Positions 10,601-18,915 of a DNA stretch of 64,000 nucleotides are shown here, piece by piece. The first letter of the stretch is position 1; every line of letters begins with the position of its first letter. A program made the position numbers and the translations under genes. Source of the DNA: Levilactobacillus parabrevis ATCC 53295 (lineage in GTDB: Bacteria > Bacillota > Bacilli > Lactobacillales > Lactobacillaceae). The stretch covers positions 1-64,000 of the forward strand of contig NZ_AZCZ01000007.1 in assembly GCF_001434055.1 (NCBI RefSeq), written 5' to 3'. The notes beneath the pieces were generated by a model. The model was not told where the DNA came from. It ran no database searches and was given only the letters and a program-made list of their open reading frames with translations.

Positions 10601-11471
10601 TAAAGTCCCTGACAGCCGCTCTCAGTGCATTCCAACTCCCATGGTCCACTAGTTCCAAAGTAGCCTTAAGACTACTGAGAACGGTTGTCAGATGGTCAAA
10701 TTGCTTGGTTAGATTTGCTTGCTCAGCTAACTGCTGGGCACTGGTCAAGTCCACCTGAATCTGCTGTAACTGTGCCGTGAACAACGGTTGCAGCTGTTCG
10801 CGATAAAAGCTGGTTGCAGACAACTGATCACTATCTAAGTGGTACGGTTCTGGCAAAGCGGTCAGCCATGCCGCGGGATCTGCGGTCGCGTTGGCAAACG
10901 TATAGGTCCGCTGCACCAGTTCGGCTAAACCATCATCGTTACGGTCACCAGAAAAGTTCTCCGTCAGCCGGGCAAACAAATTCTGTTCCCCATCTTTTGC
11001 CAGTGTCTCGCCCTCAGCATAGAGTTGTTCGCGAACATCGACCCAGACCTCATCGCGTAGCAAGGCATTCTCCGTCTCATCAGCCAACAAACGAAACACG
11101 GGATCCATGTCGATCACGTAGTAGTAGTGTTGTAGAACCCGCAGGCAAAAGGCATCTAAGGTACTGATATCTGCGACCGGCAACTGATTCAGCTGACGTA
11201 AATAGAATGATTGGCGGTCACTATCACCCTGACTCGTCGCTAACTCTTGACGTAAGGCCGTTTGAATCCGTTCGCGCATCTCGGCTGCAGCTGCCTTCGT
11301 AAAGGTTACAATCAGCACCTCATCGATACCGGTCCCGGCCTTGAGTTTTTCAATGACACGCTGAACCAACACTCGTGTCTTACCGGAACCAGCTGAGGCT
11401 GATACCAGCAGATTATTCCCATTCTCATGAATTGCTTGGTCTTGACTGGGCGTAAACTCAAATTTTGCCAT
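7668..11471 (-). CDS. addA: ATP-dependent helicase/nuclease subunit A (RexA)
   Basis: Motor and nuclease subunit of the RexAB/AddAB double-strand-break repair complex, which resects DNA ends for RecA. The 1267 residues carry a UvrD-type helicase core with Walker A SASAGSGKT (24-32), the DEYQDTN motif (about 410) and QSIYRFR, then the helicase motif VMTIHGSKGLEFPVVF in mid-protein. The C-terminal RecB-type nuclease ends with the signature FDYKTDHV. The start overlaps the 3' end of addB by 14 nt, so the two are translationally coupled. Confidence 0.96.
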   Translation of the reverse strand: MAKFEFTPSQDQAIHENGNNLLVSASAGSGKTRVLVQRVIEKLKAGTGIDEVLIVTFTKAAAAEMRERIQTALRQELATSQGDSDRQSFYLRQLNQLPVADISTLDAFCLRVLQHYYYVIDMDPVFRLLADETENALLRDEVWVDVREQLYAEGETLAKDGEQNLFARLTENFSGDRNDDGLAELVQRTYTFANATADPAAWLTALPEPYHLDSDQLSATSFYREQLQPLFTAQLQQIQVDLTSAQQLAEQANLTKQFDHLTTVLSSLKATLELVDHGSWNALRAAVRDFNWGRMPSVRKTNEDYAVYNHLKTTYYDPARKQLETLKKGYLIQPEEQAMTTIRRSGELVGELARAVTAFRNAYAAEKQRRHVLDFADVEHAALEILTRDTDQSRQVAAQLRQQYAEIMVDEYQDTNGLQEAILTAIAKPAPTGNLFMVGDVKQSIYRFRQADPTLFMDKTDRYSADQQSGKLIVLAENFRSMKNVDDFTNLIFKQLMDRELGEIDYTGAAQLKFGATYYPEDVTSTAELLVYLTDGDEKASGPADSEDQEPMDATFQVDNKHQGEVLLTGKKIQELIAAKTPIYDRDAHKNRPIKYGDITLLTPTRTNNLIITDELRRLGIPVVVNDAQNYFKTTEIQIMMALLRIIDNPYQDIPLAAVLRSPIVGLNENELAALRINQRTGDYYQAVLHYQQTYAAASASDFQQTLYEKISHFLEQLERFRDVARQNQLVTLIWQIYQDTGFLDYVGGMPAGEQRQANLHALYERAQSYEHSSFKGLFQFVRFVERLQERDDDLAGAPVQAAENAVSVMTIHGSKGLEFPVVFIMDASRQFNRQDQQGSYVMSGKQGIGIDYLDPVSRIKAPSLQKLVTAQAISRASLAEEMRKLYVALTRAESQIYIVGSHKTKEEALSVWEQAFQSPNLVLNATLREKSTAANYLDWIGMCLIRDTKFEDDSQPAGESLAALAGDPTNFKVSFATANDLGPAPAVNEATVDWFKETSTVAAKTAETVSGSESIRQVMDFSYPHEAATQTTAYQSVSEAKRLFEDPDNATIGEYQPVGNGQRGRRFVTHDFARPEFLQTVRAPLPTEIGTATHLVLQQLDVTTTPTVATIQAKIDQLVADQVLTSEVAAQVRAELILQFFTTPVGQQILAHPAELHREVPFSLLMPAKSLFQDFKEADSQVLVHGIVDGYLQTESGIILFDYKTDHVNTNAVEQSTTKIIDRYSGQVNLYAAALQQMTGQSVTAQYLYLLTTGALVSVPSKQVKD

Positions 11472-14400
11472 CAGGGTCCTCCTGTTCTAGCTGTTCCTTG
11501 ATTCGCGTCATAACGTCATCCTTTTTGAGTGGCTGCAGATCACGATAGTTATTCTCCGTCAGCAAAGGATCGAACTGCATAATCGACTTGTACGGTGAAT
11601 ATTGTAACGCCGTCTTATTTTGCTCCCGCGTTGGTGCCAAATCAACGTGACCATCAAAAATCTCCGTGGCCGCCCGCTTGATTAAGCCCTCAGTGTGCTG
11701 TAAGAGTAAATCCAGCTCACTCGGATTGACCAGCATCTTGCTGTAAGATGTGTAATTTCCCTTGACACCCCGCCGTAAACCGCGGAAGAGTAACGAACTG
11801 CCATGGTAATCATCCGTTGCAAATAAGGAATCCAAATTCGTCAGTAAATCAGGATCATCTAACAGCAGTCCTTGGTATTGTTCGGCCTTCAATAGCGCCA
11901 TTAGCGGATCGTCATCCATCACATCCGCCGCCCGCAGAATCGGATTCTGCAAGTGTAAGTAGACCGCCCCAGCCAGCTCCGCGCGCTGCACGTCCCCAGA
12001 CTCTCCAGCCAACAGTTCTGGCATATTCTTCTTCACAGCATCTAGGTACGTTAACATCTGCATGGCTTGACCGTAGTAGGCGTCTTGGTAACTGAATTTA
12101 TGCTCGGAACTCTTGTAGTCTACGATACCCAAGAACGTTTTATCCTTGAGTTCTAGTGCATCCAATCGGTCGATTCGACCACGAACTGTCACCTGACGTT
12201 TTTTACCGAGATCAAACGACAGAGCCGCCAGCCCATTCTGATCTCCCAAACCAAATTGGACTTCCGTACGCTTCGGCCGCAACTTGGTACGTCCACTCTG
12301 CTCCTGTAACGTCTTGGCCATTTGCCGCATCGTTTTGATCAACTGCTGGCGAATATACAGCATCCGGTGTGAACTCTCCAAGATAGCAAATTGCGGATTG
12401 GTCGTCGTATCCAATACATCGTGAATAACCACCGTTGTCAGCTCCTGCAACTGCTGCTCATCAAGATCTGCCAGATTTAGCTTTTGTTGTTTGATCTGTT
12501 TCATCAAGCCATCCATGGTCGCGTGAAAGAACTCACCGGTGCTAGCTGGCGAAAGTTCAAAGACATCGCGCTCCTGTAGGCGCAGGCCATACTTTAAGAA
12601 GTAAGCATATGGATTAGCATAGTACTCTTCCAGTTTAGAAATCGATGTACTGATTTTCTGACCATACAGCTGAGTTACGATGTCCGGCGTCAGATGCTCT
12701 GGCACATTACGATAGCTCAAACTCCCGAGTAACTTTGTTGTTAAGTTACCATAATTCGTATCATGACTAAGCTCATTGAGCACATATAGCCATGGCTGCG
12801 ACAGTGGCTGCTCACGCAACTGACTATCGTGACTCGCCTGCACAAGATGGCGCAGTGTCGTACGTCGCGTTCCTACAAACGGTAAAATATCGGTCATTTC
12901 TGCCTTTGGAGCGGCTGGTGCCACAATAATCGGTAGTTTAAAGTGTTGCCGAATACGCTCAACATATGGCGAAATTTGCAAGCCATTGTGATCCTCATCA
13001 CTCGTAGCCGGATAACTGAAAATTAGCCGATCACTACCACTCAGAAAGGCTAAATAATTGAGATAGGGTTCTCCCGCCAACTGTGTCGCCGCGTCATCTC
13101 GTAAATAGCTGTCCTCATCCACCGCCTGTAATTGTTCACTCAGGTCATGACGATCATTATCCGCCAACAGGCTCGTCGGGATTTGATTGTCCGGCATGTC
13201 ATCGGCCGTCGCGCCCATGAGGAACGTCACCTTCCGATTATTAGCTTGAACGATCCCACTTTCGGTAATCGTCACTTGATCCAATGTTGATGGAATCTGG
13301 CTAAATTTAGCCCCCGCAAAGCCGGACTGGAGCAATGCCTGAAAGTCTGTTTGATTGAACGGCAACGGGCCCAAAATACTATGGCACTCGTCCAACATCT
13401 GACAGAACGTCGCCCACGTCTGCTCTGGCTGACCAGCACGCATCAAGTCTCCGGCCGCAATCGCTTGATCACGCCAGGTCATCAACTGAGCACTGACTCC
13501 CGCACGATCTAGAAATTGATACATCACCGCAGCCGCATCCGTATACGTTTTAGCAGCCTTTAACCGCGTGAAAAAAGGTGGCAGTGTCTGGGCAACAAAC
13601 TGCCGAATTAGGTTGATCTGTGCTGTAATTTGCTCGTCGTGTGTCGTCTGTACCTGGTCATCCCCCGCTGAGAGTCGCATGTAGACCCAATCCTTTGCCT
13701 GCGTCCACCGATGTTGCCCTTCAAGACCATTCTTTAAGACAAAGTTTTCCGTCAACGCGAGTGCGCGCCGATAGGCAGATAACGCCATGGGTTCGCCATC
13801 TTCATCTTGGGGTAAGAGCAACTCTGACTTCAAGACCCGAAAAACATCGGCATACCGATAATTACGGCGTTCAACATCGAATAAAGCATTGATCAATTCG
13901 ACAAAGGGATGATCCGCCATCTGAACATCGGCATCATCGAAGTACGGGATCTCTTGAGCCTTAAATATCGGATCAATCACCGTCTGATAGTGGTCTAAGT
14001 GACGCGCCATGACTAGGAAGTCCTGATAGCGATACTGACCGCTGGCGACCATCTGACGAATCTGTGTTGCCACCCGAGAAACCTCCACATAACGATTAGC
14101 CGCTTGTACAATCTGAATATGCGTTGGCACCTGGTCAACCGGCTGTGGCTGTGGTGTCATCGCACTCGATGCTTGCCAAAAGCCATCCAATGCTTGTAAA
14201 TCATTTGAAACCCGTGCCGTTCGGGCATATTGATCATTTCTTACGGGAACTTGGCCGGCGCGTGCCACATTGTAGAGTTGGTGATAGAGTTTTCCGGACT
14301 GAAAGAAAAGCGCCGTGGTATCCGGTAAGCCTTGTGGGTAACCCTTGTCCAAGTTCAATGCAACGGTAACACTGGCTGCGCGTTCAACTAGCGCCGCCGT

Positions 14401-15069
14401 CAACTTACGCTCTTGCGCACTTAACTGCGAGAAACCTTCCAAATAAAAATGCGCATGGCTCAAATCGATTTTAGTGGTCAAGAACTCTGCCAGTTGATTC
14501 AGCAGGTCTGTGTTTTCCACATACTTTCCCAACATTTGTTGCTCAAAGGCTTCATAGATGACCATTAAGTCATGGAGCTTCGCCTGTAAATCAGCATTGT
14601 TGGTACTTAGCTGATCAATTGCACGCATCAAGTCCGCAGCGGTAACTTGTCCCACCTTGAATTCGGCCAACTGCGCCGTCAGCTGACTGACAAAGCCTGG
14701 CCGATCGACTTCTCCACGAAAGATTGTCAGTTCATCCGCATGACTCTGAATGATTTGATAGATCAGCATGTTGAGCCCCGCAGTTGAGATTCGAGGAATC
14801 TGATAAACGGGTTCATTTTTCATAAAGAACCAGGCTAACCGCGTAAATGAAAAGACCTGGACCTGCGTCTGCGCAAACAATGCTTGATCTGGTGCCAATT
14901 TTTTCTTTAAATCAGTCAGAACATCAACTTCAGTTTCAAACTTAATGTGATTAGGCACAATGTAATAACACTGATCTGCGGGCTTCGTGGTAACCTGTTC
15001 GGCCATTGCCGCCACCATGGGTGTCCGATGGTCCTGTCCTGCACTACCTAAAATAAATTGCAAACTCAT
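11458..15069 (-). CDS. rexB: ATP-dependent helicase/deoxyribonuclease subunit B (RexB type)
   Basis: Partner of AddA, 1203 residues. Its N terminus should hold a Walker A, but it reads FILGSAGQDHRT, lacking the GKT, so it is unlikely to hydrolyse ATP. The C-terminal nuclease motif is intact (GIVDYKSSEHKF). Bacillus AddB has four cysteines around this nuclease that hold an Fe-S cluster. Here the equivalent positions are replaced (EYYANPYAYF and LQYSPYKSIMQFD contain no Cys), as in the Lactobacillales RexB group. The ATG is preceded by AGGAGG. It is the first gene of the addB-addA operon. Confidence 0.94.
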   Translation of the reverse strand: MSLQFILGSAGQDHRTPMVAAMAEQVTTKPADQCYYIVPNHIKFETEVDVLTDLKKKLAPDQALFAQTQVQVFSFTRLAWFFMKNEPVYQIPRISTAGLNMLIYQIIQSHADELTIFRGEVDRPGFVSQLTAQLAEFKVGQVTAADLMRAIDQLSTNNADLQAKLHDLMVIYEAFEQQMLGKYVENTDLLNQLAEFLTTKIDLSHAHFYLEGFSQLSAQERKLTAALVERAASVTVALNLDKGYPQGLPDTTALFFQSGKLYHQLYNVARAGQVPVRNDQYARTARVSNDLQALDGFWQASSAMTPQPQPVDQVPTHIQIVQAANRYVEVSRVATQIRQMVASGQYRYQDFLVMARHLDHYQTVIDPIFKAQEIPYFDDADVQMADHPFVELINALFDVERRNYRYADVFRVLKSELLLPQDEDGEPMALSAYRRALALTENFVLKNGLEGQHRWTQAKDWVYMRLSAGDDQVQTTHDEQITAQINLIRQFVAQTLPPFFTRLKAAKTYTDAAAVMYQFLDRAGVSAQLMTWRDQAIAAGDLMRAGQPEQTWATFCQMLDECHSILGPLPFNQTDFQALLQSGFAGAKFSQIPSTLDQVTITESGIVQANNRKVTFLMGATADDMPDNQIPTSLLADNDRHDLSEQLQAVDEDSYLRDDAATQLAGEPYLNYLAFLSGSDRLIFSYPATSDEDHNGLQISPYVERIRQHFKLPIIVAPAAPKAEMTDILPFVGTRRTTLRHLVQASHDSQLREQPLSQPWLYVLNELSHDTNYGNLTTKLLGSLSYRNVPEHLTPDIVTQLYGQKISTSISKLEEYYANPYAYFLKYGLRLQERDVFELSPASTGEFFHATMDGLMKQIKQQKLNLADLDEQQLQELTTVVIHDVLDTTTNPQFAILESSHRMLYIRQQLIKTMRQMAKTLQEQSGRTKLRPKRTEVQFGLGDQNGLAALSFDLGKKRQVTVRGRIDRLDALELKDKTFLGIVDYKSSEHKFSYQDAYYGQAMQMLTYLDAVKKNMPELLAGESGDVQRAELAGAVYLHLQNPILRAADVMDDDPLMALLKAEQYQGLLLDDPDLLTNLDSLFATDDYHGSSLLFRGLRRGVKGNYTSYSKMLVNPSELDLLLQHTEGLIKRAATEIFDGHVDLAPTREQNKTALQYSPYKSIMQFDPLLTENNYRDLQPLKKDDVMTRIKEQLEQEDPDGKI

Positions 15070-15358
15070 TTGCCGACCTCCTAATTAATGACGCCTATCA
15101 GTACAGCCCCGCCACAATAGCAGGCTTCGTACACCGCTGGTTCTCATGATACACGCGTCAAAAGACACATGCTGACCAACCGCTCTCATTGTCTAACTTG
15201 ATTATATTCTAGCACAAAGCAACACAAAAGCGAACATATGTTTGCCATAAATTTTGTTGTATTCTTAGCATTGCTTACAGATTAGTCGTCAACGCTAGCT
15301 GAGCGTGCTACACTAGGAATTAACATTAAAAATAGATGAGAAAGCAGGCTTTATCCCT
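15070..15358. other. Divergent intergenic region between rexB and the M20 peptidase
   Basis: No gene is seen. An extended -10-like TGCTACACT lies at about 15306-15314 for the rightward gene. TTGTTGTATTC near 15251 may belong to either strand. No operator is recognised. Confidence 0.35.
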
Positions 15359-16501
15359 ATGGAAGATAATGAACAAATAAAAATTTTACAACAGCTGATT
15401 CAAATTAATTCTGTCAACGGTAACGAAGCTGAAGTCGCCACTTACATTCAAAAGCTCTTCGCAGCACACGGTATCGCTGCCAAGCAGATTTCTTATACCG
15501 ACGGGCGCAGTAACCTCGTTGCCGAGATCGGCGATTCGACGAGTGACAAGGTCTTCTCCCTCTCTGGTCACCTGGACACCGTGGCAACCGGCGATCCTGA
15601 AGATTGGAAATTCGATCCCTTCAGTGCGCATATCGAAGGTCGGCGTCTCTACGGCCGTGGCGCTGCTGACATGAAGAGTGGTCTGGCCGCCATGGTCATC
15701 ACCTTCCTTACTCTTGCTGACCAGCAGACGCGGCTGAATGGTCGGCTCCGCTTTATTGGAACCGTTGGTGAAGAGAATGGTGCCATGGGGTCACGGATGC
15801 TTACGGAACAGGGCCTGGCGGACGACCTCAGCGCCATGGTTATTGGTGAACCCACCGGCGGTAATATTGTCTACGCTCACAATGGCTCCCTCAATTATCA
15901 CGTCTATTCGCAAGGGCTAGGCGCACACAGTTCCATGCCAGAGAAGGGCATCAACGCCGTCACGAATTTAGCTAAATTCATCACGGCCGAAGCTACTGCC
16001 TTTGACGATGCACCGGTAAGTCCTGAACTCGGGCCGCTGGTTCACAGCGTGACCGTCTTCAACGGTGGTGAGCAGGTCAACAGCATTCCAGCCAAAGCTG
16101 AACTCCAAGGTAATATCCGGCCTATTCCCGAATTCGACAACGCCGCTGTTATCCAGCGTTTAAACGAAGTCGTTGACCATCTCAATCAGGAAAAAGACGA
16201 ACATCTAACGCTTCACGTGGACTACAGTTTTAAGCCAATCATTAGCCGTCAAGATTCACCCCTGGTCCAATTAACGAAGAAGATTGCTGACCAGGAATTT
16301 GGCCGCGACACACAGCTACAAGTTATTCACGGTGCAACGGACGCTTCCGAATTTACCAAGTCGACCAACGACTTCCCCGTCATCGTTTATGGTGCTGGTG
16401 AATGGAATGAAGCTCACGCAACCAATGAATACGTCGACCTAGACCAGTTCTTACACGTCCAACACGTTTACCAACAACTCGCTCAAGAATTTTTAGCGTA
16501 A
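15359..16501 (+). CDS. M20 family metallo-deacylase (ArgE/DapE/ACY1 type)
   Basis: Zinc-dependent amidohydrolase of 380 residues. The metal and catalytic residues are in place: His71 and Asp73 in SGHLDTV, Asp104 in GRGAADMKSG, and Glu138-Glu139 in GTVGEENGAMG, with a central dimerisation domain. Members remove acyl groups from amino acids or act as succinyl-diaminopimelate desuccinylase. Because the MurE here looks lysine-specific and no other dap genes are in view, I do not assign DapE. The ribosome binding site is weak (GAGAAAG). It ends at a bidirectional terminator shared with the deacetylase. Confidence 0.85.
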   Translation: MEDNEQIKILQQLIQINSVNGNEAEVATYIQKLFAAHGIAAKQISYTDGRSNLVAEIGDSTSDKVFSLSGHLDTVATGDPEDWKFDPFSAHIEGRRLYGRGAADMKSGLAAMVITFLTLADQQTRLNGRLRFIGTVGEENGAMGSRMLTEQGLADDLSAMVIGEPTGGNIVYAHNGSLNYHVYSQGLGAHSSMPEKGINAVTNLAKFITAEATAFDDAPVSPELGPLVHSVTVFNGGEQVNSIPAKAELQGNIRPIPEFDNAAVIQRLNEVVDHLNQEKDEHLTLHVDYSFKPIISRQDSPLVQLTKKIADQEFGRDTQLQVIHGATDASEFTKSTNDFPVIVYGAGEWNEAHATNEYVDLDQFLHVQHVYQQLAQEFLA

Positions 16502-16503
16502 AA

Positions 16504-16549
16504 TAAAACGATTGGTTCTGCGAAATTCGTGGAATCAATCGTTTTTTTG
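16504..16549. terminator. Bidirectional terminator (M20 peptidase / polysaccharide deacetylase)
   Basis: AAAACGATTGGTTC pairs with GGAATCAATCGTTTT around a TGCGAAATTCGT loop. T-runs are available on both strands. Confidence 0.85.
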
Positions 16550-17572
16550 TTATTTGCCGACCGTGCGGTAATCGTGAGCACCAAAGTACTGTAGCCCTGG
16601 TAAAGCTTGATTATTTAACAATTGGCTAACTGTAACCAGCTTATAGCCCTTAGCCTTTAGTCGTTTAATAATCGTCGGTGCCGCTGCGACCGACTGTGAA
16701 TGAATGTCGTGCATTAAAATAATGTCACCACCACGGGTATCCTTCATCACTTCATTAATATCTTTATTTTTATTCAAGTAAGCCCAGTCACGGGAATCCA
16801 CTGACCAGCGAATGATGGGCTGTTCAACAGCTCGTCCCTCAGCAGCTGTGATGTTCCCATATGGTGGACGAACATACTGTGGCAGCGTCCCCGTTGCCTG
16901 ATAGATTGCGCGGTTGGTGCGTGTAATCTGACTAACGGTCTTCGCCGTACCGATACGATTAAAGTCTGGATGGTTCCAGGAATGGTTACCTAATTCATTG
17001 CCACCCGCCAACACTGCCCGTGAAATCTGTGGGTATCGGCTGACGTTCTGTCCCGTCTCAAAGAAGGTGGCGTGGACCTTGTACTTCTTCAAGGTCTTCA
17101 GCAGGCGTGGCGTGAGCGTCTTGTCGGGGCCATCATCAAAGGTCAACGCGACCATCTTGGTCGTCTTAACTGCCTTCGTACGATTGGCCTTTGGCAGATA
17201 ACGATTCAGAACTTTTCCTTTTAATTGGGTGTAAGGAATCGTAATCTGCTTAACCTTAAATGAATTGGCCAATAAATTCATTCGCAATCCCTTAGCGGTT
17301 AACGTGGCCTTCTTATTCATATGTCTTGGCAACTTGACCTTGTAGACCGCTGCAACCTTGCTGCCTTTGGCGTGCTTCTGCTTCAAGATCTGTTGTCGTG
17401 CCGCCTGTCTAATTGCCGCCAGCCGCTTAGGATTCTTATTCGTTAATTGACCGAACGTGACGGTCTTAGTCTTAGCTGCACTCTTTGCCTGAGCGGGAAA
17501 AGCGCCCATCCCCGTGACTAACGCAACTATTGCGACCAGTAACCCTAACTGATGCCACTTTTCTTTTTTCAT
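16550..17572 (-). CDS. Secreted polysaccharide deacetylase (NodB domain)
   Basis: Extracellular carbohydrate esterase family 4 protein of 340 residues, probably removing N-acetyl groups from peptidoglycan or another wall polymer. A signal peptide occupies about residues 1-29 and ends in AQA. A basic stretch of roughly 110 residues follows, then the NodB domain: motif 1 TFDDGP, motif 2 HSWNHPDF, motif 3 RPPYGN, motif 4 DSRDW and motif 5 LMHDIHSQSV, all intact. Deacetylation of peptidoglycan typically protects against lysozyme. The start is the ATG before MKKEKW, behind GGAGGGATCG. Confidence 0.9.
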   Translation of the reverse strand: MKKEKWHQLGLLVAIVALVTGMGAFPAQAKSAAKTKTVTFGQLTNKNPKRLAAIRQAARQQILKQKHAKGSKVAAVYKVKLPRHMNKKATLTAKGLRMNLLANSFKVKQITIPYTQLKGKVLNRYLPKANRTKAVKTTKMVALTFDDGPDKTLTPRLLKTLKKYKVHATFFETGQNVSRYPQISRAVLAGGNELGNHSWNHPDFNRIGTAKTVSQITRTNRAIYQATGTLPQYVRPPYGNITAAEGRAVEQPIIRWSVDSRDWAYLNKNKDINEVMKDTRGGDIILMHDIHSQSVAAAPTIIKRLKAKGYKLVTVSQLLNNQALPGLQYFGAHDYRTVGK

Positions 17573-17666
17573 AACGATCCCTCCTCAAAAATTGCTCCCC
17601 TGTAGCTACCTTTATCTTACCAGTTTCGATAAAGATTTCGCCGTAAAACGTCTTACAATTTTCGCT

Positions 17667-17702
17667 ATAAAAAAGCAGCCTAACGGAATCGTTAAGCTAC
17701 TT
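17667..17702 (-). terminator. Terminator of the 17701-18075 gene
   Basis: On the minus strand AGTAGCTTAACG pairs with CGTTAGGCTGCT (two G-U pairs), followed by TTTTTT. The first arm begins within the stop codon region. Confidence 0.8.
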
Positions 17703-18075
17703 AATTCTGGTCGTCATCCGGGGGATTAACGGCCTGATGATTTTCCTTTAAAACTTCGTTGGTATAATATTCCAAATCGGTCAGGACACTAGCATCGTTG
17801 CTTTGCTGTGCTGCCATATTTTCCGCAATTGCCCACCGCGCCAGTGCATCCGTGATCGGCACGATATCTTGGATAATCGTCATTTCAGAGTCTTCAGCGT
17901 GTTGTTCCTGAATTGCCCGAAAACTTTCAATATCCGTGATGAGCCGCAACGGCTTACCCGTCTTTTTCTCAACGGACTGAAAAATAACGAAGTGAGCCCG
18001 TTGATTGGCCTCACCCATCCGCTCTCGAATCGCCTGTAATTGCTGACTATCTATATTTAATGCCAATGACTTCAC
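17701..18075 (-). CDS. Uncharacterised 124-residue cytoplasmic protein
   Basis: A small acidic protein without signal or membrane segments; I do not recognise the family. The N-terminal half (MKSLALNIDSQQLQAIRERM...) looks like an alpha/beta fold, and the tail is charged and ends in PPDDDQN. The ATG follows GGGGTGAAG. It stands alone with its own terminator, and its codon use matches neighbouring genes, so I take it as a real gene of unknown function. Confidence 0.65.
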   Translation of the reverse strand: MKSLALNIDSQQLQAIRERMGEANQRAHFVIFQSVEKKTGKPLRLITDIESFRAIQEQHAEDSEMTIIQDIVPITDALARWAIAENMAAQQSNDASVLTDLEYYTNEVLKENHQAVNPPDDDQN

Positions 18076-18153
18076 CCCACTGACCCTATTTTAACAAACA
18101 ATTGCCCGCAACAAACAATAATTTCAGGGGAAACCCAAAACTTTGCGAAAGGT

Positions 18154-18756
18154 TTAACAAATTGCCAGTGACTGATAGTCATAGCCACCGTTAATCATAA
18201 TCTGTGTCGCAACTGCTGCCACTGTTTCACGTGAAACATGGCCGGCCGGTACTGCTGCACCTTCCTTAATAATCTTAGGTGTCGTCACTGGGTCGGCTGT
18301 CAGCGTAACTGGCCGCAAGATGGTATACGGGAATTCCGCTTCATCAACCAGTTTGGCTGCGTACCGCTGCTGGTTAAGGTACTCCTTGACGTCCGTAATT
18401 CCTGGGTAATCCAGCTCACCCGTAACCTCTTGATCAACGCCCGCCGAACTTAACATGACAAAACGCGTCAGTTGTAGACGCTGATGGTATTGGGCATCGA
18501 AGAGCGCTTCGAACGCCAAGTCCACGTCCATCCCCGTCAACGCTGAAAAAACAATCGGTTGATCCTTTAAGGCCTCTTGATAGCTCGCTTCCTTCGTCAG
18601 ATCGCCCGTAAACTCTGTGACTTGGGCGGCTAAATCTGCTGCCAATTGGGACTTGGCAGTGTGAACCATCCGAACAGCACTATCCGCTCGCGCGATTAAT
18701 TGCCGTGCCACGCTCTGTCCCAGTGCCGTTGCACCTACGATTACATAAGTTGTCAT
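18154..18756 (-). CDS. NAD(P)-binding Rossmann-fold protein (atypical SDR / NmrA-like)
   Basis: A 200-residue oxidoreductase-type protein beginning with a nucleotide-binding strand and turn, TTYVIVGATALGQSVAR. The GATALG loop replaces the usual GATGxxG. It has a conserved VMLSSAGV segment and ends with a helix-rich half typical of atypical short-chain dehydrogenases that act as reductases or redox sensors. The substrate is unknown. The C-terminal coding part contains a perfect ParB-binding parS site, encoding HVSRETV. The start ATG has AAAGGAGCG upstream. Confidence 0.8.
   Translation of the reverse strand: MTTYVIVGATALGQSVARQLIARADSAVRMVHTAKSQLAADLAAQVTEFTGDLTKEASYQEALKDQPIVFSALTGMDVDLAFEALFDAQYHQRLQLTRFVMLSSAGVDQEVTGELDYPGITDVKEYLNQQRYAAKLVDEAEFPYTILRPVTLTADPVTTPKIIKEGAAVPAGHVSRETVAAVATQIMINGGYDYQSLAIC
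18223..18238. promoter_or_regulatory. parS site (perfect)
   Basis: TGTTTCACGTGAAACA matches the Bacillus-type ParB/Spo0J site consensus TGTTNCACGTGAAACA exactly. It lies inside the SDR gene, as is common for parS. Confidence 0.88.
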
Positions 18757-18860
18757 CTGTTATTCGCTCCTTTTTCCTTGCCTCCCAGTGTACCAGAAAG
18801 TCCCCAATCACTGATAGTCTCCTGACAAACTTCTTACAGTCGTTGGCCTGAATAATCCGG

Positions 18861-18866
18861 TATAAT
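18861..18866 (+). promoter_or_regulatory. -10 element of the aldo/keto reductase gene
   Basis: A perfect TATAAT lies 49 nt before the start codon; no convincing -35 accompanies it at 16-18 nt. Confidence 0.45.
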
Positions 18867-18915
18867 GAGCGTGTAATACTGTGTGCAATATCCATTAATC
18901 AATAGGAGGTATACA

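Noticed and set aside
10296-10652. 118-residue ORF on the strand opposite addA
   Set aside because: It lies wholly antisense to the conserved addA frame, without a ribosome binding site; a shadow ORF.
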